In this document: positions 61,260 through 64,000 of the stretch, piece by piece | How the letters are laid out: the number at the start of each line of letters is the position of its first letter | Numbering within the stretch: the first letter of the stretch is position 1 | Assembly (NCBI GenBank): GCA_963711505.1 | Contig: CAVQEJ010000001.1 | Coordinates: 372,001 to 436,000 of the forward strand | Reading direction: 5' to 3' | DNA length: 64,000 nucleotides | Source: JAGWRA01 sp963711505 | GTDB lineage: Bacteria; Acidobacteriota; Vicinamibacteria; Vicinamibacterales; CAVVIG01 | Made by a program: the position numbers and the translations under genes | Notes under the pieces: generated by a model | The model's database searches: none | What the model saw: only the letters and a program-made list of their open reading frames with translations | Told to the model about the DNA's origin: nothing

Positions 61260-62774
61260 CTACTGAAACGACGCCGGGCACGGCTGGGTGTTGCAGGTCT
61301 GCGTGGCGGTCGGCTTCGTGCCGGCGTCGCAGTAGCTGTCGGCGACGACGTTGTTGTTGGCGTCCAGGCAGACCACCGGACGGCTCTGCGTCCCGCCGCC
61401 GCAGGTGACGCTGCACGTCGAATAGGAACCGGTCGACCATCTGTAGGTCGGGCATGCCTGCGTGTTGCAGGCCTGCGTGTCGACGAGCGCCGGGCAGGCG
61501 GCGCCGCCATAGGCCGCCGGCGTGATGACGGTGCGCACCCGCGCCTGCGTGCCGCCGCCGCAGGTGACCGAGCAGGCACTATAAGAGCTCCAGTCGCTCA
61601 CGACGCAGTCGACCGGGCACGGATTCGTGTTGCAGCTCTGTGTCTCGACGAGCGCCGGGCAGGCGGCGCCGCCGTAGGCCGCCGGCGTGATGACGGTGCG
61701 CACCCGCAACTGCGTGCCGCCACCGCACAGCGCCGAACAGGTACCGTAGTCGCTGAAGCTGCTGACGACGCAGTCGACCGGCTGGTTCACCGGCGGCGTC
61801 GCGCAGTCGGCACCGGTGTAGCCCGCCTCGCACGCGCAGACGCCACCCGACACGACGCCGTGACCCGAGCAGGCGACGCACGCGCCCGACTGGCACGCCG
61901 CGAGCGACCCGCACGCGTTGCCGCAGACGCCGCAGTTGTTGCTGTCGGTGCTGAGGTCGACCGTCTGGATCTGTCCGAGCGACGTCGTCTGCCCGGCGAC
62001 CACCGTCCCCGTGTTCACCGCCGCGGCCAGCTGCCCGCCCTTCTCGATGTCGAGCACGTAGCTGCCCGCCGGCACGTAGTCGATCTCGAACTGACCGGCG
62101 GCGCCGGTGATCGCGCTGAACGAGCGTCCTTCGAGGAAGACGGTCGCGCCGGTGAACGTATCGCCGCCGCAGCCGATGAGCTGACCGGTGATCGCGCCGG
62201 TATTGAGGCCGTTCCCCGCGGGCCCCTGCGGGCCCGTCGCGCCGATGTCGCCCTTCGCGCCAGTGGCGCCGGCCGGGCCCTGCGGTCCCTGCTGTCCCTG
62301 CGGCCCTTCGAGCCCCTGAGGGCCCTGAGGGCCGATCGGGCCCATCGGACCCTGAATCCCCTGGTCGCCCTGCGGGCCCTGCGGGCCGGTGATGTTCCAC
62401 TCGATCTTCGTCTCGTTGCGCAGGCACGTGTCGTTCGCGCCGACGATGCGCACCTGGCCGAGATCGTCGCGGCCGTTGTCGCGGCGATCGTCACGATCGC
62501 GCCGACCGTTGCGGTCGTCACGATCGGCGCGCGGCGGTGCCTGGACGCAGGCATAGATGACGGTCGCCGAGCTGCTCGATGAAGATGAAGACGAAGACGA
62601 CGAAGATGAACTCGACGAAGACGACGAAGACGAGGAGGACGAAGACGAGGAGGAGGAAGACGAGGACGACTGGGTTTGGGCCGCCACGGGCGGCGCCGCC
62701 AGCCAGAACGCGATGGATGCCGCGCCGGCAATGCCGAGGGCACAGCGGAGGAGCCCATGGAATGAGCGGTTCAT
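61260..62774 (-). CDS. Mosaic surface protein: poly-Ser, collagen triplets, EGF-like region, three thrombospondin type 1 repeats
   Basis: 504 residues, frame intact. Order: signal peptide (1-33); a run of 34 serines (36-69) encoded by five serine codons; a D/R-rich segment (82-104); WNIT then 19 collagen-type G-x-y triplets (130-186); a carboxypeptidase-regulatory-like beta domain (about 193-267, TGAITGQLIGCGGDTFTGAT); a nine-cysteine EGF-like block (about 281-324, CACEAGYTGADC); and three thrombospondin type 1 repeats (333-387, 388-442, 443-504), each with six cysteines, e.g. DWSSYSACSVTCGGGTQ. The mature chain has 30 cysteines. No membrane or sorting anchor is seen after the signal, so it is secreted or held by other proteins. 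Function is unknown; the modules are adhesive in animals. Confidence 0.9.
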   Translation of the reverse strand: MNRSFHGLLRCALGIAGAASIAFWLAAPPVAAQTQSSSSSSSSSSSSSSSSSSSSSSSSSSSSSSSSSSATVIYACVQAPPRADRDDRNGRRDRDDRRDNGRDDLGQVRIVGANDTCLRNETKIEWNITGPQGPQGDQGIQGPMGPIGPQGPQGLEGPQGQQGPQGPAGATGAKGDIGATGPQGPAGNGLNTGAITGQLIGCGGDTFTGATVFLEGRSFSAITGAAGQFEIDYVPAGSYVLDIEKGGQLAAAVNTGTVVAGQTTSLGQIQTVDLSTDSNNCGVCGNACGSLAACQSGACVACSGHGVVSGGVCACEAGYTGADCATPPVNQPVDCVVSSFSDYGTCSALCGGGTQLRVRTVITPAAYGGAACPALVETQSCNTNPCPVDCVVSDWSSYSACSVTCGGGTQARVRTVITPAAYGGAACPALVDTQACNTQACPTYRWSTGSYSTCSVTCGGGTQSRPVVCLDANNNVVADSYCDAGTKPTATQTCNTQPCPASFQ

Positions 62775-62836
62775 GCTGATCGCACTCCTGAGTGAGCCCG
62801 GCCGACAATTCTGTGAAGAGCCATGCGGGCCCGCGC

Positions 62837-62865
62837 ATTGTATAGGCGGGTCTGCGGCCGGTCAA
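62837..62865 (-). promoter_or_regulatory. Promoter of the mosaic-protein/DsbA operon
   Basis: On the minus strand TTGACC (62860-62865) and TACAAT (62837-62842) are exactly 17 bases apart, about 60 bases before the ATG at 62774, which has an AGGAG ribosome binding site. GACAATT near 62806 and AATTGTC near 62878 form a 7-base inverted repeat around the promoter. Confidence 0.7.
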
Positions 62866-62950
62866 CGAACGATTCTGTAATTGTCCCCCGGATTGCACCG
62901 ATATCTCAGCCATGCCCGGAGGGCTGCCGGGCCGCCCCGGCCGTGGCATG

Positions 62951-64000
62951 ATGGGGCCATGGCCACAGTTGAAGCCGGGACGGCGGAGGTCCCGCAGAAT
63001 CTCCCACGAGGAGCTCGCCCGGCGCCTCTCCGACGCGTCGCTCACCATCGTCGACGTCCTGGCCGGCGAGTCGTACCGGCAGGGCCACCTGCCGGGCGCC
63101 GTCAACCTGCCGCTCGCCGACCTGCCGAAGCTCGCGTCCGGACTGCTGCCCGACAAGGGGGCCGACATTGCCGTGGTCATCGCGGCAGCCCCACCTGACC
63201 GCTCGGGGCGCAGGCCGTGCGCCTGCTGCGCGAGATGGGCTACACGCGCGTCCGTCATTATCTGGGCGGACTGGCGGGCTGGCAGGAGCGCGGCGGCGTG
63301 CTCGAGGTGGAGGAGGCGCCCGAGGCGCTCGACTTCGTGCCGCTGGTGACGAGCGCGTTGCACGACAGCTCGCCGGCAGGCGAGCTGGAAGATGCCCCGC
63401 AAGGCGAGCTGGAAAATATCAGCCGGCGCGCCCGGCCCACGATCGCCCGCGCGCCGTGGAGCATCCGCGTGCTCGACGCCTTCGGCAACCGGACCGTGGG
63501 CCAGTTGCTGGCGATCTGGCTCACGGTGGTCGTGGCCTGCGGCGTCATTTATTGGGTAGCCGGCTTCACCGCCTTCGACGACTTGCGGGAAGGCGGCGTG
63601 CCCATCGGCCACGGCCTGCGCGACTTCGCCACCGCCCAGTACTCCAGCTTCGTCACCGCCACCTCCGTCGGCTTCGGCGACGTCGTCCCGCGCGGCCTGC
63701 TGCGCATCGTCGCGGTCTTCGAGGCGATGGCGGGCCTCGTCATCTTCGGATCGCTCATCTCCAAGTTCGTCTCGCGGCGGCAGGATCGGATCATCGCCGA
63801 GATCCATCAGACGACGTTCGAGGAGGGGATGTCGCGAGTGCGGACCAACCTGCACCTGGTGTTCACCGAGCTGCAGAACATCGAGACGGCGTGCGAGCAG
63901 CGCGGCTGGCCGCGCGAGCGGATGCTGGTGCGGGTAGAGAGCGCGGCGCTGGTGCTGGTGGGCGAGCTGCGGGTCGTGCGCGGCCTGCTCTATCGTCCGC
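62951..64000 (+). CDS. Rhodanese-domain / two-helix potassium channel fusion, 3' end cut by window edge
   Basis: The N-terminal part is a rhodanese domain (ISHEELARRLSDASLTIVDV, SYRQGHLPGAVNLPLADL, then LREMGYTRVRHYLGGLAGWQ). Near 63185-63215 the frame is broken exactly at the active-site loop: RGSPT is readable but the cysteine codon is not, probably through sequence error. The frame then runs open to the edge: an acidic linker, a first membrane helix (LLAIWLTVVVACGVIYWVAG), a selectivity filter TATSVGFGDVVPRG, a second helix (IVAVFEAMAGLVIFGSLISK) and a helical cytoplasmic tail. The start is uncertain (ATG 62951, or 62959 with a break near 62995). Confidence 0.75.

Noticed and set aside
62566..62670. 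The serine run as a slipped microsatellite
   Set aside because: The 34 serines use TCG, TCC, TCT, TCA and AGY in irregular order, so the run is kept at protein level and is not a simple DNA repeat.
62557..62880. An acidic D/E-rich small protein on the plus strand
   Set aside because: It is the complement of the serine run of the mosaic gene; serine codons read backwards give Asp and Glu. There is no ribosome binding site.

Overview
This is a very GC-rich bacterial window, and I read it as a contig from an Acidobacteriota genome, most likely the class Vicinamibacteria. The taxonomic call is an inference. It rests on four Oar-like TonB-dependent receptors with an N-terminal carboxypeptidase-regulatory-like domain, on a DUF1592 cytochrome / DUF1552 / ankyrin gene trio, and on intergenic DNA full of short periodic and inverted repeats. 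I found no rRNA, tRNA, CRISPR array, transposase or phage gene.

Many genes carry single-base frame breaks, and the intact protein resumes at once in another frame. About two dozen of the breaks I resolved by hand look like one inserted base, and about five like one missing base. They are densest at 33-45 kb and 48-58 kb and almost absent at 28-33 kb and 60-63 kb. I therefore annotate whole genes across the breaks and treat most breaks as sequence error rather than gene decay.

Layout. 0-13 kb: a GNAT acetyltransferase (cut by the edge), a DinB-like protein, a PuuB-like FAD oxidase, a TetR/DHA2 efflux pair with an apparent operator, a PLP decarboxylase, an Oar-like receptor, an MBL-fold hydrolase, an amidohydrolase and a YIP1/DUF2752 membrane pair. 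12.4-25.5 kb: two divergent catabolic runs around a MerR-XRE-cupin regulator and a 31-bp inverted repeat. The minus-strand run encodes a P1 (DmpA/BapA-type) peptidase, an SSS symporter, an SDR and a tartrate/D-malate-type dehydrogenase. The plus-strand run encodes methylmalonate-semialdehyde dehydrogenase, an Oar-like receptor, an M20 hydrolase and a class III aminotransferase. Together they fit uptake and breakdown of beta-amino-acid-containing peptides. 25.5-31.4 kb: a long inverted-repeat element, an M28 peptidase, small membrane proteins, and an ArsR-methyltransferase/ahcY operon with its own terminator.

31.4-45 kb: a collagen-like gene remnant; a molybdopterin oxidoreductase operon (fused 4Fe-4S/NrfD protein, Mo subunit, SLC13-type transporter); a sugar-acid locus (UxaA SAF and catalytic proteins, Ldh2-type dehydrogenase); and a TAXI solute-binding lipoprotein overlapping a histidine kinase and response regulator. 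44.6-58.1 kb: an Oar-like receptor, the DUF1592 / DUF1552 / ankyrin trio, a creatininase-family protein and another Oar-like receptor. 58.3-64 kb: a small lipoprotein, a sulfite-oxidase-type molybdoenzyme, a DsbA-like oxidoreductase encoded 3 bases after an animal-matrix-like mosaic protein (poly-Ser, collagen triplets, EGF-like region, three thrombospondin type 1 repeats), and a rhodanese/potassium-channel fusion that runs off the right edge.
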